Of a stretch of DNA of 64,000 bases, positions 21,601 through 31,432 are shown piece by piece. Numbering within the stretch: the stretch's first letter is position 1; each line of letters opens with the position of its first letter. The DNA is from Alopecurus myosuroides (taxonomy: Eukaryota > Streptophyta > Magnoliopsida > Poales > Poaceae): assembly GCA_028641055.1 (NCBI GenBank), contig CM054062.1:269655765-269719764 (forward strand). The letters run 5' to 3'. Position numbers and translations under genes: made by a program. The notes under the pieces are model-generated. The model was not told the origin of the DNA, ran no database searches, and worked only from the letters and a program-made list of their open reading frames with translations.

Positions 21601-23828
21601 CGCGGGGTCAGTTTGGTCAGCAGCCCCTGTTGCTGGCTGCTCTTGGTTCTCCTCCTGCCGCTCAAGGGCGGCCTGGTCGTGCTGCTCGGGGTCTTGTTCT
21701 GAGTTCTCCCCGGCTGTGGCAGCTGGGGGAGAAAGTGGTCTCTCGTCGTAAGCAGCGTCCCGCGCTTCTCGTTCTGCGCGGGCCTGCTGCTCCTGCTCGG
21801 CGTCGTGGGCATCAGTATCCATGTGCTGGACGTCGTCCTCGTCTTCCCCTTTCACAGGAGAGGGCGCACGCGCCCTGTCCCGTGCCGCGATCTCATCCTC
21901 GTCAGAAAGCTCGATGAGCGCATCTACATCGATGGCGGATCTCTTCTTGGACTTGGACTTGATGGGTGCGGCAGCAGCATTAGCGTCCAAGGGGGCGCTG
22001 AAGAGAAGAAGGAAGTTTATAAGAAGAGCGTGGGAAACCAAAGAAATCAAGAAGCAGTAACAGAACAAGGAGTTCCAAGAAAGCAGCAACAGCAAATTGC
22101 AACTCAGAAGAAAGTTACTTACCCTGCGCGAGAAGGGGGTAGCCGTCTACCCTGCTTGACTTTCTTCACGGCTTCCTTGGGCTTCTTGCTGGGGGGCTCT
22201 TGAGCACCGCTACCCGCCCTCTTGCGAGTAGCGGGAGCAGCAATCGCAAGCGGATCGGCATCAAGGGCCTCCTCATCCTCGTCCTCGCCCTCCTCTTCAG
22301 CACCAGTATCAGCGTCAGCATCTTCTGTAAAGTTGAGAAGAAGAAAACAGTTAAGAAACAGAAGGAAGTTGGGTTGCACTACTCGCAACCATGAAGGTGA
22401 GCTCAATCACCTTCGTCGTCGTCCTCGGACCAGTCCCGAACGGACGCGTCCACATGATGCTTCTCCGTCTGGGCGGCATGAGGGATATTGAGTTTGTCTG
22501 CGGTGTCGTAGGAGACCTCATCGTCCTCCTTTCGGTCCTCTTCCTAGTTGGCCTCGAAGCGCTCCTCGCTCTCGGCGATTTGGCGAGCAAGGATCTGGAA
22601 ACATAGGCAAGTATCACCGATCAGTCGAGTAGCATGAAAGCATCCTACTCGGAAGGGCGTGCCAACACAAAGCACACGAAGCCTAAAGGAGTACTGCTAA
22701 GTGTTCTACTCGGCAGGGCGTGCAACCACAAAGCACACGAAGCCTAAGGAGCACTGCCAAGTGTCCTACTCGGTGTGGCGTGCAAACATAAAGCACATGA
22801 AGCCTAAGCAATACTGCTGAGTGCCCAACTCGGCACAGAGTGCGGATACTAGGCACGGCAAGCTAAGAAGGATACCTACTCGGAATTTGTATACGGGAAA
22901 GAGAGTGACGAGTACTAACCCGCTTGATTGGTTTCGTGCGACTGAACGGCACGAAGCCGTACTGCCAGTTGTCCCTGAGGCCGGTGGTCATGATCGAGCG
23001 CGCCCAGACGGCAACGTCCGCGTTGCTGAGCGCGAACGTGGTCGTCTGAGTGCAGTCTCGGTTGCCGCTCATGTAGCACATAAGGTGCGCGCGGCGCTGC
23101 AGCAGAAGCACCCGCCTGGAGATCCAGCAAGCAATAGGGTCGTCACTTTTGAGCCCCTTCTCGATCAGCTTGGCAAGGCGCTCGTCCATCTGCTTGAGGT
23201 CGCTATCCACTGGCGGCTTGGTCCTCCAATTCTGCCCGGTGGGAGCAGTGTTGGTCCACCTGGGCAGATTAATCTGGTCCGTAGGGGGAACTCCCTTCTC
23301 GACGGAGATGTTCTTCACGTAGAGAAAGGTTCTCTGCCACTTGCGGACAGAATCCAAACCTTTGATGCGCGGGTGATTGGTCCCGCCGTGCTGCACCATC
23401 ATGGCACTACCCGTCTCCGTCAGGCCGCGGCTGCTGTCCGCACCGTCTTTCTTGGCCTTGCTCTGCTTCCTAAAGAAGAAATACCGAGCCCAGGTCGTCG
23501 GAGTGGGCCGTATGCCCAAGAATGCCTCGCACACCACGGCGTGGTATGCGAGCATGACGATGGCGTTTGGCGGGAGGTGGTGCGGCTGAAGGCCATAGTA
23601 GTTGAGAAAGGACCGGAAGAAGTTGGAGACTGGCAACCCGAATCCTCGCGCGAAGTGCGCAAGGAAGACGACGTGCTCGCCCTCCTCTGGAGTGGGGACG
23701 AGCTCGCGGCCAGGATGCCGGCAGCGAACACCGGGAGGAACTCGCCGGGTGTTCACTAACCATTAGCACTCCTCCGCTGTGACTTCAGATCCGGACCAGC
23801 CGGCGCGGGCGTCGTCGTCACGGGCCAT
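18659..23828 (-). pseudogene. RLG-B antisense gene (PF04195 type), eight exons, broken
   Basis: The gene starts at ATG 23828 (MARDDDARAGWSG) with a PF04195-type domain (EEGEHVVFLAHFARGFGLP, HHLPPNAI, CEAFLGIRPTP). GT...AG introns give exons 22920-23828, 22411-22594, 22123-22324, 20672-21997, 20335-20491, 20170-20253, 19712-20091 and 18659-19605. Middle exons are acidic and then Lys/Glu-rich, with a 15-bp repeat (EKKAT, EKKDT, EKKTV; about 21284-21375). Later exons form coiled coils (KKEHATEMEPLQLQL, EKNKLAAEKKKIEAA). Breaks include TAA at 23763-23765, TAG near 21568, a frameshift near 21110 and stops near 19139 and 19066. The total is about 1,390 codons. Function is unknown. Confidence 0.75.
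22630..22860. repeat. About 60-bp tandem repeat inside intron 1 of the RLG-B antisense gene
   Basis: Units begin near ctactcgg at 22645, 22706, 22766 and (degenerate) 22826. They share gggcgtgc...caaagcaca..gaagcctaa..g.a.tactgc. This gives about 3.8 copies, wholly within the intron between exons ending at 22920 and starting at 22594. Confidence 0.85.
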
Positions 23829-23989
23829 CGATTTGAAGAAGAGATTTGGTGAAGGATCGAAGGAGTTGGGTGGAGAAACTCGTGGCGGCGCGATGAGATG
23901 CGCGGCGGCGAGGTGCTCTGCGGCGGCGGAGAAACGAGGAGGTGAGGGGAAAGTGAGAGCAGAAGAGGAAGAAAGAGTTACCGAGGGGG

Positions 23990-23997
23990 TATTTATA
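23990..23997 (-). promoter_or_regulatory. TATA box of the RLG-B antisense gene
   Basis: The minus strand reads TATAAATA about 165 nt upstream of the ATG at 23828. This mirrors the TATA box of the RLG-A antisense gene. Confidence 0.6.
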
Positions 23998-24516
23998 CCT
24001 CCCCTCGGGTTGCCGTTACGATTTGAGGAAGTGGGATCGATCGTGGCAGAGATCGTGTGGCGTGGGCCGTGTGGACCGGTTAGAAACGCACACAGCGCGG
24101 AACGCGCGCGTAACGGCCACAATTAATCCCACGACGTGATCGTGGGTAATCACTGCCTTTGATGGGACATAACGAGCAAGTGGGCCCAGGCCGTAAAAAC
24201 TGGGCGCGTGGCCTGTCAGATCCCGGGCACCGAGGCGTCGGGGTCGTGGCTGCGTGACACGTGCCCAGCCGTAGTACGGAAAGCCGGATTGTGCTCTGCC
24301 ACGCAGAGATTTCGATTCGAGATTTCACCAAGTCCTTTTACTCGGCTATAGAGAAGAGAAGTGGTTCTATTCGGAAGAATCTTAAGTCAAAATCAAGGGC
24401 TACTCGGAGGTTTTACTCGGCATCCTAAGGTTCGAGGGCAAGATTATCAAGGTTGGTTTTAAGCTGGCAGAGCCCAGTGAACAAGTTCGCAGGACTCTAC
24501 CAGCTTCGGGGACTGA
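23998..24516. other. Upstream region of antisense gene and 3' end of RLG-B interior
   Basis: A noncoding stretch contains GC-rich promoter-proximal sequence, including cacgtg near 24259. It ends in the polypurine-like cttcggggactga (24504-24516) directly before the 3' LTR. Confidence 0.5.
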
Positions 24517-25380
24517 TGTCGGGGGGTTACCCCCGAGTAGGGTAAAGGCAAGTGCTAAGGGCAAGATCAGAAGAGGATGTTGGGCCGAGTAGCTGGCTAC
24601 TCGGTACTCGCTACCCGGTCGACTGCTATTCGGTCCTGCATGTAGATGGCCAGAAGGGCAAATCAAGGAAGTTACATTCCCCCGAGTAGAAGAATTGGCC
24701 CGAGTAGAAATGGCGGGATCCTACTCGGGCCAGAAGTCAAAGGAGCCGTTCTGACACGGGATCCCGCGTATCCCGGGTCCGTACTTTGGCACTGTTCACG
24801 GCACTGTTCATCTGAGGACGGCGTGCCTGACAGCGACAGTGTGTCAGCAAGGCGTCGCAGGATAGGGGGGACCTACTCTGTGTTTGCAGCAGTGATAACA
24901 GATCGATTACTTGGTTTTTCCCAACGACTTTCCGCACCGGACAAACTTAGAAGCCAAGCTGTCAGCGGGAGCTCGGAAGAAGGACGGTGTGCACACTATG
25001 TCGACATCTGTTTGTATTTGGCTGTATCCGGCTGGGCACCGAGTATATAAGGTGCCCTGCCCCCTCCTGCGCGAGGGATCCCGGACTTGGTTCAGATTAT
25101 TGACCTAGTTCATCACGTAGAGAGAAGAGTGGCTACTCGGTAGCAAGAACATTTGTACTGTGGCTACTCGGAGAGACTCGAATATAAAGAGAGAAAGGCA
25201 GGAGTAGGGGTTTTACCTCCACACGAGGGCCCTGAACCTGGGTAGATCTTGTTGTTTGCAGTGCTTGTTTCATACTTCACGCGGCTACTCGTCGCGTGAT
25301 CCCTCCCCGAGCGCCTCCAGCGTCCTTCGTCCCCACAACTTTAGCCATGCTATGGCATCTGCCGTGACACCACCACGACA
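24517..25380 (+). repeat. 3' LTR of RLG-B
   Basis: 864 bp, 98.6% identical by eye to the 5' LTR. It ends cacgaca next to the target duplication gcctg. Confidence 0.95.
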
Positions 25381-26247
25381 GCCTGCTCGCCCAATCGCGC
25401 GATGAATCTGCTCAAGGCGGCTAGTCGCCCTGCGAGCTGTTGGACTCCGCGTAGATTGGTGGGCTCCTTCATTGTCAAGATTGCTTGTATCTTCTCCGGG
25501 TTGGCTTCGATTCCTCTGGAGGATACCAGGTACCCGAGAAGTTGCCCTGCTGGGACGCCGAAGACGCATTTTGTCGGGTTGAGCTTAATCATGTATGCGT
25601 TTAGAGCGTCAAATGTTTCTCTGATGTCCTCGAGGAGTGTATCCTCCACTCGAGTCTTGATGACGATGTCGTCAACGTATACTTGTACGTTCTTGCCAAT
25701 GAGCTTGGCGAGGCATTTTTGCATGCAGCGCTGATATGTTGCGCCTGCGTTCTTGAGCCCGAAGGGCATTGTCGTGTGGCAGTATACACCGTGAGGTGTG
25801 ATGAATGCTGTCTTCTCCTCGTCTTCCTGCTTCATCCGGATCTGATTGTATCCCGAGTAGGCGTCTAGGAAGGAGAGGCGTTGGCAGCCTGCAGTGGAAT
25901 CCACAATCTGGTCGATTCGTGGGAGGGGAAAGTTATCCTTGGGGCAGTGCTTATTCAGCGACGTGTAGTCAATGCACACTCGAAGGATGTTGGTGTTCTT
26001 CTTTGGGACCAGCACTGGGTTTGCTAACCAAGTGGATATCTTGATTTCCCTGATGAATTTTGCTGCGAGTAACCTGTTTACTTCTTCTCCAAGCGCTTTC
26101 TGTTTAGGTTCTGAGAACCGTCGAGTGGTCTTCTTGATGGGCTTTGCGTCTTTGTAGACTTCGAGTGAGTGCTCGACGAACTCCCTGGGTATTCCTGGCA
26201 TATCTGAGGGCTGCCAGGCGAAAATTTCCCCGTACTCACGGAGGAGT
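25381..26247 (-). pseudogene. RLG-A reverse transcriptase (5' part)
   Basis: The segment has Gypsy RT blocks: LRVCIDYTSLNKHCPKD, LSFLDAYSGYNQI, PFGLKNAGATYQRCM, catalytic YVDD and LLGYLVSSRGIEANP. It runs to the insertion point of RLG-B at 25381, where SRFIARLGEQA breaks off; the remainder resumes at 8862. Within this stretch the frame from 26201 to the junction is uninterrupted. A TAG just upstream, near 26265, separates it from the protease side. Confidence 0.9.
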
Positions 26248-26838
26248 TCAACGAGCGCGCTTTCCTATGCTAGCGAGAGGGTAGTTGAGACCATCGCCGT
26301 TTTCGCAGAATCTGTCGGGTGCACTTGATGTTTTCGAGTGTCGTTGTTGGCGCCGAATTCCTACTCTAGTGCGTTTTTCTTTGTGAGGGGCATCACGGAG
26401 TGGTCCGTGGTTTTTGCTATATATCTCCTCTAGTTCTTCTTGCATCCCGAAAGATTTTGCGATCTCGTTGAAATCGATGTCGCACTTGTTGGACTTCTGG
26501 AAATCTCCGTCGATGGTGATTACACCATATTCCCCGGGTAGCTTGAGCTTCAGGTACGCGTAATGTGGTACTGCCATGAATCTTACAAACGTTGTTCGAC
26601 CAAGAATGGCGTGGTACTGTGAGGGCCAGTCGACTATTTCAAAGTCGAGGAATTCTTTTCTGTAATTGCGTCGATTGCCCAACACAACCTCTAGGTTGAT
26701 TGTTCCGAGTGGACGGATCGCCTTTCCTGGAACTATCCCGTGGAAGGATGTTTCTGACTCTGCGAGTCCCTCCAGGTTCCTGTTCATCCGGCGGAGCGTA
26801 TCCGCGTAGATGATGTTGATGCCGCTGCCTCCGTTCAT
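26248..26838 (-). pseudogene. RLG-A protease region
   Basis: Retropepsin-like domain with the segment GGSGINIIYADTL and the family-typical YHAILGRTTF. The residue where the catalytic Asp is expected reads Asn (MNGGSG), which would abolish aspartic protease activity unless it is a family feature. The linker to RT follows (FQKSNKCDIDFNEIAKSF) and the frame is lost near 26320. Confidence 0.75.
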
Positions 26839-26895
26839 AAATACGCGAGCCAGTTCGTAATTACCAATTTGCGCTTGGATTATTAGGGCGGCGTG

Positions 26896-29381
26896 TCATG
26901 GTCGATAGACTCGCGGGGGGTGGTCTTCAATGGAGAAGGTGATCGATTGGTCCGCCATCTTCAGGTACTCGGGTCTTGTCGGTGGGGTTTGCACAGCCAT
27001 GCATAGCTGCCGCGTATTTGTCTTCTGAGCTCTGCGGGATGGGCAGACTTTTTGTATCATCCCTAACTGTCCAGCCGGGTTCGGGTAGGCGTTTGGTACG
27101 GGTGGCGTAGGTAGTGCGGCTAGCGCCATGTTCGGATTTCCTGGTGGAGGTAGGGGTTGTGGCGGCTGGAATCCTTGGTGTACTCCTCCTAGAAGTGGCG
27201 GGTAACTTTGACTAGTTGTTGATCTACTTTTCTTCGAGAAGGCCTCGTGGATGTCGATGAACTTCCGGCAATCCTTGAGGAGGTGTGTTAACTTAGTTTT
27301 GCCCGTGCGCTTATCCGTAAATAGATGTAGCGAGCAGTATGCGTCGAGGTCCTCCTCGGGAGTTTTGTTTTTAGCTTTTGGTTTCCATTCGCGACTTCCG
27401 CGGCGTCCACTATCGCGATTTCGGGTGAATTCTGCCGCTACCATCTCTTCCCGATCGTCGTGATCGTAGTATTTCCTCCTTTTATTTCGACCATGGCGGT
27501 CGTCCTCGGGTGCGGGCGACGATGTCCTCTCGTTTCGCACTGAGTCTTCTCCATTAGCCCATCTGTCGGCTATGATCATCAACTCCCCAATAGTCTTGGG
27601 TGTGGCTCGTCCCAGCTCTTCTCTGAAAGCAGTTCGTCGGGCGCCTTTTGCGAAGGCCTCAACCGCTACTTCCTCAGAGATGTTTCCTACAGTGTTTCTG
27701 AGCGTGGTCCATCGCTGGATGTACTCGCGAGTGGACTCGCCGCTCTTCTGTTTGCAGGCTCGCAGTTCTTCGATGGTTGCTGGTCTCTTGTAGGTGGCCT
27801 GGATATTTTTGCAAAAGTCGAAGTGCAGATCGTCCCATGATGCGTAGCAGGATTTCGGTCTTGCTTCCAGCCAGCTACGTGCCGCTCCAACCAAGTGTAG
27901 GTTGAGGTACTGCATAGTCGTGTTCTTGTTCCTACGTTGGCATTTTACTGCCGTGAGGTAATCGTTTAGCCACGACGAAGGTTCGAGTAAACCATCGTAT
28001 TCTGTTACTTCTGTGCTGAGCTTGAATCTCCTGGGTAGAGGCGCTTCGCGGATGCTGCGGATGAAACACAATGCGCCGCAGGTCTCGTCATCCGAATAAC
28101 CGGACGAGGAGCGCGCGCGGTTCCTTGCTGCTCTCGCCTTGTCCACCCTGTTCTGCGCGATATCTGACCGCGCGTTGTATCATGGTTGATCGCAATCAGT
28201 TTCCTTCCTTGGCTCCTTAGTGCATTTTCGCGAGCGGCTGCTGTGATGTCGCGAGCTTTTATTTCTCGGGCTACCTTCGCCGCTGCTTCGACTATCATCG
28301 CGTCGCCGGGCTTCTTTTCCTCGGCCACATCGAGGTGATTTGTCTCTTCTAGGCGAAGCGCTCCTATGTTTGCGTGATGCCTCCTTCTCCTTTTCCTTCT
28401 CCTTCTCCTGCTGTTCGGCAGCCTTCCTGCGATCATAGGAGGCAAGCCTTGCGGCTGCCATGCCTAATTCCTTCCGAACTTGCTTGAATTGCTCTGCTCG
28501 AGGGTCGTTTTCCCCTGGCTGATTCATCTGCATGTAGGTTGCTGCGGCTAAGACTGCGGCGGGAGGAGTCTGCGGAATGACGTTTCCTTCCTCGTCAACC
28601 CGCATAAGGGAAGGTCCGAGTGACCTGCTGATCCCGCCTAGAGACTCAGCGTCCATTGTCGCCGTTCTTGATGCGTGTCCCTTCCTTGCGGGTCGGGTTC
28701 CGACGGAAGGTGTTAGGGACAGCTCGGCTCGGCGCTGACTTGATTCATCCGCCAATCTTCTCCGCTGGTCCAGATCTATCCGAGCTTCTTTGATCACGGT
28801 GGCCACTCTCACTATGTGATAGTGGTAGGCGACCATGTCTTCATGTGGGGCGGTGGCCGCATGTGGCTTGCTCGTTCGGATGGCCTCTTTTGCTCGATCC
28901 CAAGCTTCACGCGAGACTCCGATCGCGGCGCGTTCTTTCGCGCTGTTTTCTCTTTCTGGGAATGTTCCGATCCTGCCATGCATACCTGAGCCAGTCGTGG
29001 CTCGTGGGTCCTAGGCGTAGCTCGGGAAGCTTTTTGGACTCGAGATGGTTCCTCTGTCGAGAGGGTATGGTAGTTGCTGGAGTTGAAGCGGATGGACTCG
29101 CCACTTTTCTCCAGGTAAGGTCGTGATTCGACGGCCCCTGATTCAGATCCTGATTCTTCAGGGAAGTGGAGGATTCCGTCCTTGTTGGTGTAGAACTTCA
29201 AGCTCCCGAACGTCAAGGTGACGCTCTTCTCCAGATCGCTGAATACCGGGCGTGATTCCGGCGAGTGAGGGGTGACCACGACAGATCCGATCCGAATAGG
29301 GTTGGTCGGATTCGAAGTCGAAGGTTTCCAACGTGAGTTGGATGATGAAGCCGGTGATGCCGGAGATCCAGCGCCCGCCGT
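26896..29381 (-). pseudogene. RLG-A gag
   Basis: The N-terminal part follows the PBS at 29381. A frameshift near 28960 and a TGA at 28180-28182 (CGA to TGA in context) break it. The capsid core is clear at 27500-28050 (TEYDGLLEPSSWLNDYL, QATYKRPATIEELRACKQ, YIQRWTTLRNTVGN). Downstream is the basic stretch NKRRKYYDHDD and a C-x2-H ... H-x4-C group (CSLH ... HLLKDC). It ends at 26896 after a Pro-rich tail. Confidence 0.85.
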
Positions 29382-29398
29382 TCCCACAGACGGCGCCA
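29382..29398 (-). other. Primer-binding site of RLG-A
   Basis: The minus strand reads TGGCGCCGTCTGTGGGAA two bases inside the 5' LTR. It shares the TGGCGCC start with RLG-B. Confidence 0.75.
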
Positions 29399-29400
29399 AT

Positions 29401-29869
29401 TGTCGAATCTGTGACTCAACAAATCCCTCGGGTGAACCCATAGGGTTTCGAATAGGAGAACCCATGAGCGCTGGTGACGATCGTCGGCTAGACAAGGGGC
29501 ACGATTTACCCAGGTTCGGGGCCCTTGTAGAGGTAAACCCTTACTCCTGCCTCTGTCGATCTGTATTATCGAATAGATCGGTTACAATGGTGGTTGCTCA
29601 AGTCGAGAGTACGATATCGAGCTCAAGGATTTGGTGGTGCAGTATTGCTTGGTCCTCTTCCGGTGGTTTTCCTGGCCATATATAGATGGCCATGTCTCAA
29701 ACCCTACCCGGGGAGGACTCGAACTCTAACCCTATGTCGGTTGCAAGTTTCCTATCTTAGCCCGCAAGGCATTGCGGGTGGGCTTGGGCCTTCCAGAATA
29801 CTCCAAAGCCTTCCCTTCTTGGGCTTTAACCTTGGGCCTAAGACGGCGTGTCCTTACTCGCAGGGTCCA
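29401..29869 (-). repeat. 5' LTR of RLG-A
   Basis: 469 bp aligned end to end with 567-1041. It lacks a 5-bp segment present in the other copy (cttcaagtgggcc versus cttgggcc). It begins tgtcgaatct and ends gcagggtcca. Confidence 0.92.
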
Positions 29870-30054
29870 AGGTCGTTCTTGGTGTTCGGCTGTTTGGGTA
29901 TAGATCGATCGATGTCACGGAAAAGGTTTAGGCTCTAGTAATAATACCATGTCGAACGTGGCTGGGAACGGTATCGATTGCGTGTTATATAGAGGGCACG
30001 TAACTCGCGGAAATACATCAAGACGCGAACCGTTTCGCTCCTGGCCAGAGGCGA
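29870..30054 (-). mobile_element. RLC-F leader, degenerate PBS and LTR start
   Basis: Right of RLG-A the minus strand contains atggtattattactagagcc (about 29930-29950), a degenerate form of the Copia initiator-Met PBS TGGTATCAGAGC. Next to it the presumed LTR end is tgtcgaacgtgg on the plus strand (from 29950). A minus-strand ctatataac near 29985 could be its TATA box. This is where the element whose gag lies at 1-566 should resume. Confidence 0.5.
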
Positions 30055-30892
30055 TCTGGGAGGCGACGCCTAAGGCTCTAACTACGGCGGCGGCCGCCGG
30101 TCCCTACCTCCTCCGTTAGCCACTCCGGCGACGCGAGGAGGTGGGGACCATGGCGCTTCGGCGCCGGTCTGTAGTTAGGGTTAGCCTACTGCTTTCTTGG
30201 GGCGTCGTTGGGGTGGTGGGAGCGACGCCCGGGCAAATAAATCTGCCCCAACTCCACTCCCATACCGGCGGCGACCTTCAGGGCGGCGTCTCGGAGTTGA
30301 TGGCAAAGTGTGCTGATTGGTCCTTCAGATCAACAGCTTGGTCTTCTCGCCGTTCTTCAGATCTGGCGAGATTAGTTTCTCGGTGTGTCGCTGGCGTTCG
30401 TGGTTATTCACGACGGCGCTGGCGGCCGGGGCGAGATGGTTCTTCTGGAGCGCGGATGCTGGTCCGGAGGTGGTGGATCTGTCGTTCCTCTCCGACTTCG
30501 TCGATGGGAGGCGACATATCTTGGTTCAAGACAGCACGGGGACGTCCCCCGGTCGACGTGCCACAGCGACATGTGCCTTGCTGCGTGCAGCGGGTCTGTT
30601 CATCGACTCACAAAGCCTCGTTGGCGATGGTGCTTTCTCGGATCTTGCAATGGTGGAGGCTCGACGTTTCTTTCGGCGTTCGTCTCGGCGGCGTTGGAGG
30701 AAAATGGGGGCCGCTCGCTACGGTGGTTGCAGTAAACCCTAGGGGTCGTTTTGTATTTCTCGATCTTTTAGGGTTTTATTTGCAAATTCAGGATAATCAT
30801 TTTATCCCGGTCTGTCTTTTAGTTTCCATATGTGTTGATTATTGTAACTTGATTTTCTATTAATGAAATATGTGGTTGCTCTCAAAAAAAAA
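30055..30892 (+). mobile_element. Poly(A)-tailed LINE-like or non-autonomous retroposon
   Basis: A GC-rich 5' section is followed by a T-rich 3' section ending ctattaatgaaatatgtggttgctctc and an A12 run at 30881-30892, the usual 3' end of grass LINEs. A 240-codon open frame at 30141-30863 shows no recognisable domain. No RT or endonuclease is present, so it is either internally deleted or a non-autonomous unit. I could not find a target duplication and the 5' boundary is a guess. Confidence 0.45.
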
Positions 30893-31432
30893 AAATGCCG
30901 AAACAATACAGAGGAGATTACGGAGGGAGTGCTTATCTAGCTAAACTAACCAAAAATGCTTTATACGTTTAGCAGATCCAGTGTACAATGCTAACAGAAT
31001 AACAACAAGTTTAACAGATCATGACTGGCAATCATATCTGAATCGTGGAGCAACACCAGAATGTAGAAAAAACTGGCAATCATATCTGATTATCTTTGAA
31101 GAGATGTCTTCTAGGCATGCGTACTCCTTGTTTATGAGTGCATTTCATTGCAATCAGCCAAATATGTATCATCGGTGGAACTCATGACAGATGCTCCACT
31201 GCTAGTGCAGGAAGCAAAATGGCAATGACAATCAATCATAGACAATATAGAGAGCAGACATGACAGAACGCATGCGATGCCACATACAGGAGAACTGGTT
31301 CAAGTTGATATGAATCATAACAGATGCCAACACCTATCCAACTACACACGGGCACTCCCAGTCTGTCCACACAGAAAAAGTATACCGCGACTGCAATATA
31401 TGAGACATGCGAGGCCAAATCTATAGACATCA
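30893..31432. other. Intergenic sequence and 3' UTR side of the GEM-like gene
   Basis: No separate gene is seen. At about 30913-30930 gattacggagggagtgc resembles the end of a degenerate Stowaway MITE. The part nearest 31433 should hold the 3' UTR of the minus-strand gene. Confidence 0.4.

Larger units (their letters stand above)
8863..25380 (+). mobile_element. RLG-B: Tat-like Gypsy LTR retrotransposon nested in RLG-A
   Basis: The element has LTRs of 863 and 864 bp and a perfect 5-bp target duplication gcctg (8858-8862 and 25381-25385). Excising one copy restores the RLG-A RT peptide RLGEQALPFYKLL across the junction. Order on the plus strand is LTR, PBS, gag, protease, RT, RNase H, integrase, an opposite-strand gene, polypurine tract, LTR. 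I count 12 substitutions and one indel between LTRs (1.4%), which would be about 0.5 million years at 1.3e-8 per site per year. Pol contains many stops despite the young LTRs. Confidence 0.95.
567..29869 (-). mobile_element. RLG-A: Tat-like Gypsy LTR retrotransposon, split by RLG-B
   Basis: The two LTRs (567-1041 and 29401-29869) and the gag, protease, RT, RNase H, integrase order on the minus strand define a Ty3/Gypsy element. An additional gene on the opposite strand between integrase and the 3' LTR, and a primer-binding site starting TGGCGCC, place it with Tat-lineage elements. I count 19 substitutions and two indels between the LTRs (about 4%), which would be roughly 1.5 million years at the commonly used 1.3e-8 per site per year; that age is an estimate. 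The flanks ggtctg (left) and aggtcg (right) give only an imperfect target duplication. All its genes carry stops or frameshifts, so it is dead. Confidence 0.9.

Noticed and set aside
21155..21751. 198-codon plus-strand frame rich in Phe/Ser repeats
   Set aside because: It is the reverse complement of the Lys/Glu 15-bp repeat in the RLG-B antisense gene.
22821..23759. 312-codon plus-strand open frame
   Set aside because: It is the mirror of the PF04195 exon of the RLG-B antisense gene on the minus strand and contains no recognisable protein motif.
8863..25380. Assigning published family names to the LTR elements
   Set aside because: LTR starts look familiar from Triticeae collections, but I could not confirm any name from the sequence alone.
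30141..30863. 240-codon plus-strand frame as a possible gene
   Set aside because: No domain is recognisable, it overlaps other open frames of similar length, and it sits in a GC-rich retroposon with a poly(A) tail.
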